A stretch of 64,000 nucleotides of DNA from contig JBEHXV010000012.1 of the NCBI GenBank assembly GCA_048498515.1, positions 62,001-126,000 of the forward strand. The letters are read 5' to 3'. This document shows, piece after piece, positions 50,101 to 59,171 of the stretch (position 1 is the first letter of the stretch; each line of letters begins with the position of its first letter). The translations under genes and the position numbers were made by a program. A model generated the notes under the pieces. The model had not been told where the DNA came from. It was given only the letters and a program-made list of their open reading frames with translations, and did not search any database. The DNA comes from UBA4416 sp048498515 (GTDB taxonomy: Bacteria; Bacteroidota; Bacteroidia; B-17B0; Aurantibacillaceae).

Positions 50101-50922
50101 ATGGCCGATTCACCAGAAGAAACATCCGCGCAAATGTCCTTTATGGGACATTTGGAAGCATTGAGATGGCATTTAATGCGCAGCGCCATAGCTATTGTAG
50201 TGGTTGCCACAACCCTGTTCTTTTGCAATAATTTTTTATTCGACACGGTTATATTTGGCCCCTTAAAACAGGACTTTATTTCCTATAAGGTGTTGTGCTC
50301 CCTTGGCCATCATGTGGGCGCCGGTGATGCCATGTGCATGACGTTGAAAGACCCGCACTTGCAAACCTTATCTGCTTCGGAGCAGTTCTTCACCCATATG
50401 TGGATCGCCATATTAGGTGGCTTGATCTTATCTTTTCCGTATATCCTTTTTGAATTGTGGCGCTTTATTAAGCCTGCATTAAAAAATTCCGAATCACGGC
50501 CTGCAAAATGGTTCGTGATCGTAGCCTCTATTCTTTTCCTGATCGGGATCTTTTTCGGGTATTTCCTGCTGTTCCCCATGTCCTACAATTTCCTCATTAA
50601 CTACCAGCTTTCGGATAGTGCTATTGTACAAACCAATAATACACTGGACGATTACATTTCCCTCATCTCTACCATGACCCTGGTGTCGGGTGTTATTTTT
50701 GAGTTACCGGTGCTGGTGTATTTTTTAACCCGCCTTGGTATTTTAACACCTGACTTTATGCGCAAGTACCGTAAGTATGCGGTGGTTGTTATTTTAATAG
50801 CCGCCGCCATCATTACGCCATCGCCCGATGTCACTTCGCAAATGGTGGTAGCCATTCCCATGTACCTGCTTTACGAAGTGAGTATCTTTGTAAGCGCTTA
50901 TGTCATTAAAAAAAATAAATAA
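50101..50922 (+). CDS. tatC: Twin-arginine translocase subunit TatC
   Basis: A 273-residue protein with six membrane helices. MSFMGHLEALRWHLMRSAIA is the N-terminal motif (usually F-x-HL-x-ELR-x-R-L) that binds twin-arginine signals. SEQFFTHMWIAILGG, LYEVSIFVSAYVI, PYILFELWRFIKPAL with the conserved Phe-Glu and GVIFELPVLVYFLTRLG are further TatC signatures. The ATG at 50101 is preferred; a longer frame would begin at 50089 with TTG inside the promoter box. No tatA gene is in the window, so it must be elsewhere. Confidence 0.96.
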   Translation: MADSPEETSAQMSFMGHLEALRWHLMRSAIAIVVVATTLFFCNNFLFDTVIFGPLKQDFISYKVLCSLGHHVGAGDAMCMTLKDPHLQTLSASEQFFTHMWIAILGGLILSFPYILFELWRFIKPALKNSESRPAKWFVIVASILFLIGIFFGYFLLFPMSYNFLINYQLSDSAIVQTNNTLDDYISLISTMTLVSGVIFELPVLVYFLTRLGILTPDFMRKYRKYAVVVILIAAAIITPSPDVTSQMVVAIPMYLLYEVSIFVSAYVIKKNK

Positions 50923-50927
50923 ACCAT

Positions 50928-51272
50928 ATGTCAAACCAGGTTAAAGAGTTTAACGACTACCGCGCAAAAATGAACGAGGTTATCTTAGGAAAAGATAATT
51001 TAGTGATTAAACGTTTATTTAATTTAGATACACAAACCTACTCCGAAGGGGCGCTCAATGTAAAAACCAAGGAACTGTTAGGTCTTGTAGCCAGCATGGT
51101 GCTGCGTTGCGACGATTGCATTAAGTACCACCTTGAAAAATGCCACGAGCAGGGCTGCACCACCCAAGAGATCTATGAAGTGTTTGCCGTTGCCAATATT
51201 GTTGGCGGAACCATCGTTATTCCTCATACCCGCCGTGGCGCCGAGTTTTGGGAAGAGCTGATTAAGCACTAA
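50928..51272 (+). CDS. Carboxymuconolactone decarboxylase/AhpD-like protein
   Basis: A 114-residue cytosolic protein of all-helical AhpD fold. The motif LRCDDCIKYHLEKCHEQG holds the Cys-x2-Cys-x3-His active site of AhpD-like thiol enzymes, and IYEVFAVANIVGGTIVIPHT is the second helix pair. The family includes peroxidase partners and decarboxylases; the paired cysteines favour a redox role. It follows tatC by five bases and is probably co-transcribed. Confidence 0.87.
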   Translation: MSNQVKEFNDYRAKMNEVILGKDNLVIKRLFNLDTQTYSEGALNVKTKELLGLVASMVLRCDDCIKYHLEKCHEQGCTTQEIYEVFAVANIVGGTIVIPHTRRGAEFWEELIKH

Positions 51273-51315
51273 TTTTTTTCTGTAACTTTTTTTCATCTCT
51301 CCGTTATGCGGGCAG

Positions 51316-51996
51316 ATGAAGCTTCAAAACTATATCATCCCCTTTTTTGTCGGCACCAATGTATTGGCGCAAACAGATAATGGTTTCTTTCCAAAGATGA
51401 GCTTTGGCTTCACGCATTCAACTTACACCAGCGTTTCTTTTAATCACCTCTCCATAAAACCGGCGTTCAAAAAAGAGGACGGCAACGCACCACACGAACC
51501 TTTCAAGGTAACGGAAATACAATATGGTTTTGGCATTGGCACTTTTTTATGGATGCCTCTGAGCGACTATATAGTATTCAAACCAAAAATAGAAGGCACC
51601 TTTACCAATACCTGCTTAAAACAGGCAGGCTGTGTGTATGCCACTTCCTTCGACATCAGCATTTCGCATGGATTTGCAATAGCCCTTGACGCGCCAAACA
51701 CCAACGGCACCATACACGTGGCAAAAGACATGAGCTGCTATTTAACCTCCAAACAGCCTTACCTGTTAATTGGACCGAAAATAAACCTTAAGAAATTCGA
51801 TGCAGGTTATCTTGGTAAAGGCTATCAGAATGAACTTAATTTTGGAGCATTCATAGGTTATGGCATCAATTTCGAGTTTCATGGAACCAATTACGCTCCC
51901 GAAATTTACTATGCCCTTTCCACCACCGGGCAAAACGAATACAATGGTTCCAAAAAGGTGGCGCATACCATTACAATGGCCCTTAACTTTTTTTAA
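51316..51996 (+). CDS. Probable outer-membrane beta-barrel protein
   Basis: A 226-residue protein with signal peptide (MKLQNYIIPFFVGTNVLAQ). Regular strands follow: FPKMSFGFTHSTYTSVSFN, YGFGIGTFLWMPLSDYIVFKP, YATSFDISISHGFAIALD, NELNFGAFIGYGINFEFH and a C-terminal strand AHTITMALNFF with terminal Phe. The overall form is like PorT/OMP_b-brl barrels of Bacteroidota, but no T9SS motif is certain. It follows the AhpD-like gene by 43 bases. Confidence 0.6.
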   Translation: MKLQNYIIPFFVGTNVLAQTDNGFFPKMSFGFTHSTYTSVSFNHLSIKPAFKKEDGNAPHEPFKVTEIQYGFGIGTFLWMPLSDYIVFKPKIEGTFTNTCLKQAGCVYATSFDISISHGFAIALDAPNTNGTIHVAKDMSCYLTSKQPYLLIGPKINLKKFDAGYLGKGYQNELNFGAFIGYGINFEFHGTNYAPEIYYALSTTGQNEYNGSKKVAHTITMALNFF

Positions 51997-52018
51997 TTGT
52001 CAGAATATTAAGAACATT

Positions 52019-52189
52019 CAATCCGCCAGCTGGCGGATTGTGAATATTGGAAACTGTCTCTATTCATATTCAAGTCCTTCGGACTTGTGCAGAAAAGTGT
52101 CAATCTTTCTAATTTATTCAGGAAACCCGAAGGGTTTCAATATGAATAGAGAATGACGATAATATGATGCCCAACCCCGAAGGGGTTGG
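52019..52189. repeat. Cluster of four hairpins, one enclosed by a long inverted repeat
   Basis: First, a perfect 22-base palindrome, caatccgccag / ctggcggattg, at 52019-52040. Second, tctctattcatatt (52057-52070) pairs with aatatgaatagaga (52139-52152). Inside it lie caagtcc / ggacttg (52071-52087, loop ttc) and gaaaccc / gggtttc (52122-52138, loop gaa), giving a three-way junction. Third, ccaacccc / ggggttgg (52171-52189, loop gaa). The short GAA/TTC loops recall REP elements. The 224-base gap between the converging genes holds no reading frame. Confidence 0.7.
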
Positions 52190-52220
52190 ATAATAAAACA
52201 AACCGGAAACAATTCAACAA

Positions 52221-55200
52221 CTACAGCGAAATCGTGATGTTGCCACTACCTTCTGTCAGGTCGGGCGGCTTAGGCAAGGTACCAAACTTGCAGCGGTTGT
52301 TCTCCGGGTTCCTGTCAATGAGTTTATTGTAGGGATCAAGTCCTGCCGAGGTCGGTTCTTTATCTACTGTAAACTCAAAGGTTTGTACAGGCTTATCCAT
52401 TTTTATTTTTTTGAACACAAGTTCTTTATCCACCTTTTTGCCATTCACCTCATTGCTCACAAAAACACCAATGTCCATCCAGTCATTAACCGGCACGGCT
52501 TTGCTCTTGCCCAATGTATCTGCCTTAAATTTAACCGAGCCAACCGTTAAGGTTACTTTGTATTTGCCATCGGCTTGTTTTACCGATTTAAGGTCTTTCA
52601 CATAATTCTCATAAATGGTAATGTCTTCAAACAAATCTTTAATCACATACTGCATGCTGTCGGGAGTGGACAATTTCATGTTAGCCACAAACTCTTTAGC
52701 ATTGGTATAAGGCGCGCTTTGAAAACCCACTTTTTTGATATAGCGTTTCAGCGCGGCATTAACCGAATCTTCGCCAATATAATCCCTCAGCGCGTACATA
52801 ATGAGGCAACCTTTGTTGTAATGGATGTATTGCTGGTTCTCAGCCAGCATAATTGGCAATTCCCGTTTTTTTTCGGTAGCACGGCCAATTAAATATTTAT
52901 TCAGGGCGTCCTTCAAAAACTTATGCATGGCCTCTTTACCATATTCTTTTTCCATGACCATTAAGGCACTGTACTCCGCCATTGATTCGCTCATTAAGGT
53001 AGAGCCCTGTACATTGGCGCCAATAACCTGGTGTGCCCACCATTGGTGGCCAACCTCGTGCGCTGTAACATAGAATGGGTAATCGATGCTCAACGGATCG
53101 TTCTCATCCACATCCGCAATAAAACCAATGCTTTCCGAATAAGGGATGGTATTAGGGAACGATTGTGCAAAAGAGGCATAACGTGGAAATTCCAGGATCC
53201 GAACCTGCTTGTGCTGATAAGGACTAAAGGCTTTCTCGTAATAAGCCAGCGATTTCTTAATGGACTTTATCATCCGGTCAAGGTTATACTCATGTCCTTT
53301 GTGATAATAGATCTCGATATTGATGTCATTGTATTTATCCTTCTTCACCTCGTAACGGGCCGATAAGAAGGAATAGAAATTAAGGATAGGACAATCCATT
53401 TTATAATGGAAATAGCGGCGGTTATCCTTGGTATATTCCTTCATTAAATAACCTGGCGCAATGGCTATCTGGTCGGGAACCGTGCTTACCACACATTCAA
53501 AATTGATCCAGTCGGCATCGTTGCTGATATAGGTATTGGCATAACCGGTGGTGTCATCAATATTTAACATACGCGGCTTAGGTGCCAGCTTATATTTCCT
53601 TCTTGCTTCATTTTCACCAAGCTCAAAACCTTCGTTATACCCAATAGAAGGCAGCAGGGAATTATTGATGAAGGTTCCGTTATACACCACATCCGATTTT
53701 TCATCGTTGCTGAACCAGCTCTTGCGCAGGTAATCGATGGTGTAATCCAGTTTAAGGGAATCGCCGGGTTGCAATGGCGTGTTAAGCTTAAATACTTTTA
53801 CAAAAAAATCTTTGTCGTTAATGATCTCCTTATTCGCATAGGAAAGGGCAAGCGATTTGAGCTCCACATTCATATTGTAGTTAACAATAATGGTATCCAA
53901 TGGCTGCTTATGCTTGTTCTTTAAATAATAATAACCCTTGAATTTAGCGCCAAGCTCTTCAGGAAAGAGATCAACCTCAACATAACTTGTCACCACACGT
54001 GGCTGCAGGGTTTTTTGAAAATGCTTATAGGTTTGCTCGAACTTAGCCTGTTCCTTCTCAATCTCTTTACGCGACATCATTTTGTTGGCTATTTTAATGT
54101 TGTAATAGATCAGTGAGCCAATACCAATAAACACAATGCCTGCTGCAACCGCCACGATCCTGAATTGTTTGTGTGAATCGTATTTTGAAAAGCGGAACCT
54201 GGCTTTCAAACCTTTTTCCTTACCCCTTAAATAAAAGCGGATTGAGATAACAAATAAAATAGCAATAACAGCCAGCCAGTACAATTTGAACGTGTAAAAG
54301 ATTGGTGTGGTGTGCCCATAACCGTTCATGTCGCTGTATGGCAACAGTGGTCCGCTGGAGTTGAAATTATACAAAGGATTATCCAATTGCATCTGGGTGA
54401 AGATGATGCGAATTAAAAACGCAACAATAAATGAGATGACAAAACCAACATACTTATTGCTTACCATAAATTGCACAATAAAACACAGGGCTGTTACCAA
54501 TGCTAAGCTAACGAATGAGCGGCCATAAAGGCTGGTAAGGTATTGCCCGATCTCAAAATGATAATAGCCTTTTAAAGATTGGATGATAATACCTGTTAAA
54601 ATAGCGCCTGTTAACCCTAAAGCTACCGACCCCAGTAAACCCAGGTATTTACCCATAACAAGCGTAGACGATTTTATTGGAGAAGCTCCTACCAACTCGT
54701 CGACCTTGAATTGTTTTTCATTGAACACTAAATTTCCTGAATAAAAAATAATCAGGATCGACAGCATGAACTGGAACATGTTGCCGGTTTGCTGAACGAC
54801 ATTGTAGGTAACAGGATATACTTCCGTACCAAATATGAGGGAACTGAAGCTGCTTACCAGGTAGGCCAGTACAGCACCCAATACCAGCATAATAATAAAG
54901 AAATAACTTTTTATAATGCGCTTAAACTCAAAACGTGCGATAAACAACAGCTGGTTCCAAAACGCTTTTCCGCTGCTGCTAATGGTTACCTTTGGCAATT
55001 CCGATACGTGTTGTATAGCCTGTGTTTGCGGCGAATAGCTTTCTTCTTTTTTCTTGAACCAACGTTTTGGTGGGTTTAAGAATTGCGAAAAATTAAACTT
55101 TACATAACTGAACCACATGATGAGCAGTCCCAGTCCTAACCATACCAGGCGATTATACAATAATTCATCGGTCAATGCCAGCAGGCGTTCGTTTTGCTCA

Positions 55201-55895
55201 GACGGTGTCCAGTATTGTGTCACTTTATTCAGGGCCTTGTTACCGTAAGGATCGAGCATGGCTGCCATAGATTGATAATCAATATCCGACAGGACGGAAT
55301 TAGCTGCCAGGTCGAATAAAAAGAAAATAACCGTGAACAGGTAGGCAATGGTAGTATTGCGCAAAAAGGTGGTCAGTGAAAAATAAATAGTACCAAATAA
55401 TAAGGTATTGGGAACAACAAAGTACAGGAAGGGCTGGATGTAATTATATAAATGAATAGGTCCTATGGTTGGTTGCCCCTGCCCGATAACGCTTCCTAAG
55501 AGTAAGCCAAACAATTGCCCGCTAAATACAAACAGGGCAATGATGAGCACGCCAAAAAAGCGCCCGAAAAAATAAGAGGCTTTTGTAATGGGCTTGGTAA
55601 AAAACAAAGAGTGCGAGTTAAACTCAAAATCGCGCTGAATGGCCGTTGCCATAATGGCAATGATGATCATGTTATGGATGAGCGCCAGGATATTCTGGTT
55701 AAACGCCAGGTACAAGCTGGCATTGGCTATCGCACTGTTCAGGTAAGTATTGCTGTCGCTTGAGCCTAAAGGAATAACGCCCGAAGCTGCCAGCGAAAGA
55801 AATAAATAGAATGCAAAATAAATACTAAAAAACACATAGGTAGATGGTTTTTTGAGTGCATATTTTAATTCGAAACGAAGAATTTCTAAAAACAT
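52221..55895 (-). CDS. ABC-2 permease fused to an M1-family peptidase
   Basis: A 1224-residue protein. The start at 55895 (MFLEILRFELKYALKKPSTYVF) fits the permease family; the frame is open to 55952. The first half has two sets of ABC-2-type membrane helices with cytosolic loops (FFTKPITKASYFFGRFFGVLI; FNEKQFKVDELVGASPIKSSTLVMGKYLG, each within about 30 residues). The second half, from about 680, is an M1 metallopeptidase with HEVGHQWWAHQ near 946-956 (His-Glu-x2-His) and the third ligand Glu in LMSESMAEYSALM, 20 residues after the second His. Its partner ATPase is the next gene upstream on the same strand. The peptidase domain should face the periplasm. Such fusions are known in Bacteroidota; the substrate is not known. 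Confidence 0.88.
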   Translation of the reverse strand: MFLEILRFELKYALKKPSTYVFFSIYFAFYLFLSLAASGVIPLGSSDSNTYLNSAIANASLYLAFNQNILALIHNMIIIAIMATAIQRDFEFNSHSLFFTKPITKASYFFGRFFGVLIIALFVFSGQLFGLLLGSVIGQGQPTIGPIHLYNYIQPFLYFVVPNTLLFGTIYFSLTTFLRNTTIAYLFTVIFFLFDLAANSVLSDIDYQSMAAMLDPYGNKALNKVTQYWTPSEQNERLLALTDELLYNRLVWLGLGLLIMWFSYVKFNFSQFLNPPKRWFKKKEESYSPQTQAIQHVSELPKVTISSSGKAFWNQLLFIARFEFKRIIKSYFFIIMLVLGAVLAYLVSSFSSLIFGTEVYPVTYNVVQQTGNMFQFMLSILIIFYSGNLVFNEKQFKVDELVGASPIKSSTLVMGKYLGLLGSVALGLTGAILTGIIIQSLKGYYHFEIGQYLTSLYGRSFVSLALVTALCFIVQFMVSNKYVGFVISFIVAFLIRIIFTQMQLDNPLYNFNSSGPLLPYSDMNGYGHTTPIFYTFKLYWLAVIAILFVISIRFYLRGKEKGLKARFRFSKYDSHKQFRIVAVAAGIVFIGIGSLIYYNIKIANKMMSRKEIEKEQAKFEQTYKHFQKTLQPRVVTSYVEVDLFPEELGAKFKGYYYLKNKHKQPLDTIIVNYNMNVELKSLALSYANKEIINDKDFFVKVFKLNTPLQPGDSLKLDYTIDYLRKSWFSNDEKSDVVYNGTFINNSLLPSIGYNEGFELGENEARRKYKLAPKPRMLNIDDTTGYANTYISNDADWINFECVVSTVPDQIAIAPGYLMKEYTKDNRRYFHYKMDCPILNFYSFLSARYEVKKDKYNDINIEIYYHKGHEYNLDRMIKSIKKSLAYYEKAFSPYQHKQVRILEFPRYASFAQSFPNTIPYSESIGFIADVDENDPLSIDYPFYVTAHEVGHQWWAHQVIGANVQGSTLMSESMAEYSALMVMEKEYGKEAMHKFLKDALNKYLIGRATEKKRELPIMLAENQQYIHYNKGCLIMYALRDYIGEDSVNAALKRYIKKVGFQSAPYTNAKEFVANMKLSTPDSMQYVIKDLFEDITIYENYVKDLKSVKQADGKYKVTLTVGSVKFKADTLGKSKAVPVNDWMDIGVFVSNEVNGKKVDKELVFKKIKMDKPVQTFEFTVDKEPTSAGLDPYNKLIDRNPENNRCKFGTLPKPPDLTEGSGNITISL

Positions 55896-55961
55896 AGTTG
55901 AATTTTTTATAATGTATAATGCTTTATAAACACAGGCAATGTTGCCATGCATTTAATTTCC

Positions 55962-56825
55962 TTACATGATATTTGAGAAATAAACATCTTCCAGGTCCGG
56001 CTCTACTACTGAAAACTGGCTATCGGGCAATGTATCGCTCTTCACATGAATCAACACTTTCCCTTCAACCACCTTGGCCGAAATGATCTTGTACTTTTCC
56101 TTATAGGCGTTCAGCTCTGTTTTATCAATCAGCATTTTCCAAACAGTATTGCGCATCTGTTCAATGGCATCGCTTGGCTTGGCATCCAGTAGTACTTGTC
56201 CGCGATTCATGATCACCATGCGAGGGCACAGGTTTTTAATATCCTCCACAATGTGGGTGGAAAGGATGACGATGATGTTCTCACCCAGGTCGCTTAAAAT
56301 ATTATGGAAACGGTTGCGTTCTGCAGGATCTAAGCCCGCGGTGGGCTCATCCACAATAATTAATTTTGGATTGCCCAGTAAGGCCTGCGCAATGCCAAAA
56401 CGCTGGCGCATACCGCCCGAGTATTCACTCAGGTTGCGCCTGCGGGCTTCGAATAAATTGGTTTGGTTCAGTAAGGCATCGCAAATTTCCTTACGCTCCG
56501 CTTTATTATTAATTCCTTTAAGCACGGCAAAGTGGTGCAGCATGTCTTCTGCATTTACTTTAGGATAAAAACCAAAATCCTGGGGAAGGTAGCCAAGCAC
56601 TTTTCTAAGTTCCTCCTTTTGTTTAATCACATCAATATCACCCAGCATAATGGTTCCCGTATCCGGGTCCTGCAGGGTTGAGATGGTTCTCATTAACGTG
56701 GATTTACCGGCGCCGTTTGGACCCAGCAGGCCAAACATACCTGGAGAAATGGTTAAACTGACATCGGTTAAAGCTTTCAAGCCGTTAGTGTATGTTTTGG
56801 AAACATTAGAAATGGTTAATTTCAT
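55962..56825 (-). CDS. ABC transporter ATP-binding protein
   Basis: A 287-residue ATPase. Walker A GPNGAGKSTLMRT, signature SEYSGGMRQRFGIAQALLG, Walker B KLIIVDEPTAGLDP and the switch His in ILSTHIVEDI are all present. The Q-loop is YLPQDFGFYPK. It lies 66 bases ahead of the fused permease/peptidase gene and drives it. The 70-residue C-terminal extension is that of the CcmA-like ABC-2 group. The pair forms a two-gene exporter unit. Confidence 0.95.
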   Translation of the reverse strand: MKLTISNVSKTYTNGLKALTDVSLTISPGMFGLLGPNGAGKSTLMRTISTLQDPDTGTIMLGDIDVIKQKEELRKVLGYLPQDFGFYPKVNAEDMLHHFAVLKGINNKAERKEICDALLNQTNLFEARRRNLSEYSGGMRQRFGIAQALLGNPKLIIVDEPTAGLDPAERNRFHNILSDLGENIIVILSTHIVEDIKNLCPRMVIMNRGQVLLDAKPSDAIEQMRNTVWKMLIDKTELNAYKEKYKIISAKVVEGKVLIHVKSDTLPDSQFSVVEPDLEDVYFSNIM

Positions 56826-56920
56826 AAAAAAATAGTTTTACCAAATATAAAACCATTTTTAAGTAATACGTGCAGCTTTACACATATATATTACCATTCA
56901 CACGAAAAATTATGAATTAT

Positions 56921-56995
56921 GATTACGAAACAATTACGAATATACGAATTGGCAATAACTAAAGGCAATTCGTATATTCGTATAAATTCGTAATC
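56921..56995. repeat. Long imperfect hairpin between kup and the ABC genes
   Basis: gattacgaa pairs with ttcgtaatc, and ttacgaatatacgaattg with caattcgtatattcgta, around a loop of about 16 bases. The repeated ttacgaat units resemble intergenic repeats of Bacteroidota. It lies four bases past the stop of kup and may act as its terminator. Confidence 0.6.
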
Positions 56996-56998
56996 ATT

Positions 56999-58951
56999 TT
57001 AATCAATACGCTTTAAGTTCAGCTCTTTTGGCTTGCTGATAACCATAGGGAATTTTTCGATCTTCACCGAACTGCTGTCCAAACCAAAAGCCTTAGCCTC
57101 GCTTAAGCTGAAACGTTTCAATAAGAAATACACGTTCAGGATCATTTTTTCGAAGAAAGGCAGATCATTTTCATAACTCAGGAATTTTTCGAGCACCACA
57201 AATTTAAAATCGCCAATTACATTGTTTTTGTTCAGGGATTCATAACGGCTGGTAATATCCACTTCTTTGTTCTTCACCATATCTGCCACCACATGTCTGA
57301 ACATGAGGTTTATTTTTGGAGCAACCCTGAAACCAAGCCTGAAATCGATCCTCACAATATCTTCCTCCGCAATCTGGGTCACCTTATAATCCATGCGGTA
57401 AGGCTCGTCCACCACATCCACGTGCACAAACCAATACACATCGGCTTTTTTAGGGCGTTTTTGTAAAATGGAATAGATCACCTTCGATTCGATGGTACTC
57501 GGATTATTGGCGCTGGTCATGTATACCAGGTGGGTGGCATATTTTTGGATGGAAGGATCGGCACTCAGGTCAACCAGCATTTGCTTGTAATTGGCCAGGG
57601 GAACAATGTCGGTATAACGCTGCCTGATAATTTTGGCCATGTACCAGCAACCCATAATACCCGACAGCAGCAGGGCAATAATAAGTGTAATGTAACCGCC
57701 TTTCGGGAATTTTTCGAGGTTGGCAATCAAGAAAGCACCTTCCACAATAATATAGGTTACCACAAAAACATAAATAAACACTTTCGGGAATTTTTTGAGG
57801 GTCATGAAAAAGGCCAGCAAACGCGACGACATGATCATTCCCAAAATAATGGTTAAGCCGTAAGCCGCCTCCATTTCTTTCGATTCCTTAAAGAAAAGCA
57901 CAATGAACACACAACCTATGTAAAGCAGCCAGTTGATGGATGGAATGTACATTTGCCCTTTGAGATCGGTTGGGTACTTGATCTCTACTTTTGGCCAGAA
58001 GTTGAGGCGCATGGCCTCGTTGATGAGCGTAAACGAACCACTAATGAGGGCCTGTGAAGCCACCACCGTAGCAATGGTGGCAATGCCAATACCTACCGGC
58101 AGGAACCAGTTCGGCATAATGGAATAAAAGGGGTTGGAACCATCGAGTGTTTGGCCGTCGCGGGATACCAGCCAGGCTGTTTGGCCCATATAGTTAAGCA
58201 CCAGCATTAATTTAACAAAGATCCAGCTGATACGGATGTTCTTTCTGCCGCAATGCCCCATATCGGAGTACAAGGCCTCGGCCCCTGTAGTACAAAGAAA
58301 TACTGCGCCCAGCAACCAAAACGCGCCTTTGTGGGTAAACAACAAATGCAGGCCGTAATAAGGATTTAATGCTTTAAGCACTGTAAGGTTGTGCGAAAGG
58401 CTCAGTAAACCCATGGTACCAAGGGTAAGGAACCAAACCAGCATAATGGGCCCAAAGAATTTACCAATGAATTTTGTTCCGAACTGCTGTATAAAGAACA
58501 ATAAGGTGATAATGGCAATAACAATTGGAATGGTATGAATGTGGCTGAAACGCGGGATCAGCGTTAAGCCCTCAATAGCTGAAGCAACAGAAATGGGCGG
58601 AGTGATGATTCCTTCTCCTAAAATACAGCATCCGCCAATAATGGCCGGGAAGATGAGCCATTTGCGTTTTGCCTTTTTAATGAGAGCGTACAGCGAAAAA
58701 ATACCACCCTCTCCTTTATTATCCGCTTTTAAAGTAAAGATCACATATTTAATAGTGGTTTGCAGGGTCAGTGTCCAAAACACCAGCGACATTCCTCCTA
58801 AAATCACATCGGCATTAATGGGTCCATCGCCAACAATGGCTTTCATCACATAAAGCGGCGAGGTACCAATATCTCCATAAATAATTCCAAGAGTAACTAA
58901 AAGGCCGGCAGCGGTAACTTTGCTCAAATGACCATGATGATGAGATCCCAT
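56999..58951 (-). CDS. kup: KUP-family potassium uptake transporter
   Basis: A 650-residue inner-membrane proton/K+ symporter. The N-terminus has VTLGIIYGDIGTSPLYVMK, the KUP signature, then KADNKGEGGIFSLYALI and a run of twelve membrane helices (for example GCCILGEGIITPPISVASAIEG). The cytosolic C-terminal domain (about 470-650) includes VHVDVVDEPYRMDY. The length and all signature segments are normal. It is a single gene with its own -7 box. Confidence 0.96.
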   Translation of the reverse strand: MGSHHHGHLSKVTAAGLLVTLGIIYGDIGTSPLYVMKAIVGDGPINADVILGGMSLVFWTLTLQTTIKYVIFTLKADNKGEGGIFSLYALIKKAKRKWLIFPAIIGGCCILGEGIITPPISVASAIEGLTLIPRFSHIHTIPIVIAIITLLFFIQQFGTKFIGKFFGPIMLVWFLTLGTMGLLSLSHNLTVLKALNPYYGLHLLFTHKGAFWLLGAVFLCTTGAEALYSDMGHCGRKNIRISWIFVKLMLVLNYMGQTAWLVSRDGQTLDGSNPFYSIMPNWFLPVGIGIATIATVVASQALISGSFTLINEAMRLNFWPKVEIKYPTDLKGQMYIPSINWLLYIGCVFIVLFFKESKEMEAAYGLTIILGMIMSSRLLAFFMTLKKFPKVFIYVFVVTYIIVEGAFLIANLEKFPKGGYITLIIALLLSGIMGCWYMAKIIRQRYTDIVPLANYKQMLVDLSADPSIQKYATHLVYMTSANNPSTIESKVIYSILQKRPKKADVYWFVHVDVVDEPYRMDYKVTQIAEEDIVRIDFRLGFRVAPKINLMFRHVVADMVKNKEVDITSRYESLNKNNVIGDFKFVVLEKFLSYENDLPFFEKMILNVYFLLKRFSLSEAKAFGLDSSSVKIEKFPMVISKPKELNLKRID

Positions 58952-58973
58952 GAAAAAGATTTGTTTAGGACAG

Positions 58974-58981
58974 CAAAATTA
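58974..58981 (-). promoter_or_regulatory. Housekeeping -7 element of kup
   Basis: Minus-strand TAATTTTG (TAnnTTTG) 22 bases before the ATG. A TTTA lies upstream with a short 16-base spacer. The rest of the 220-base gap to the 59172 gene holds no further feature I can support. Confidence 0.4.
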
Positions 58982-59171
58982 CTACTAATACAGACGCTAA
59001 AATGGATTTTCGACGAAATAAATATGAAATAAAAAGGGCCTAAAATTTGACTTTTTGGTGCAAAAGCCGTTTACTTGCAAAAAGCCGATTTTAACGTTCC
59101 TTTTGAATATTTTTCCCTATCTTTAAATACTAAAATCTAATTTTGGTATTTGCCTTAATCCATTATTCAGT

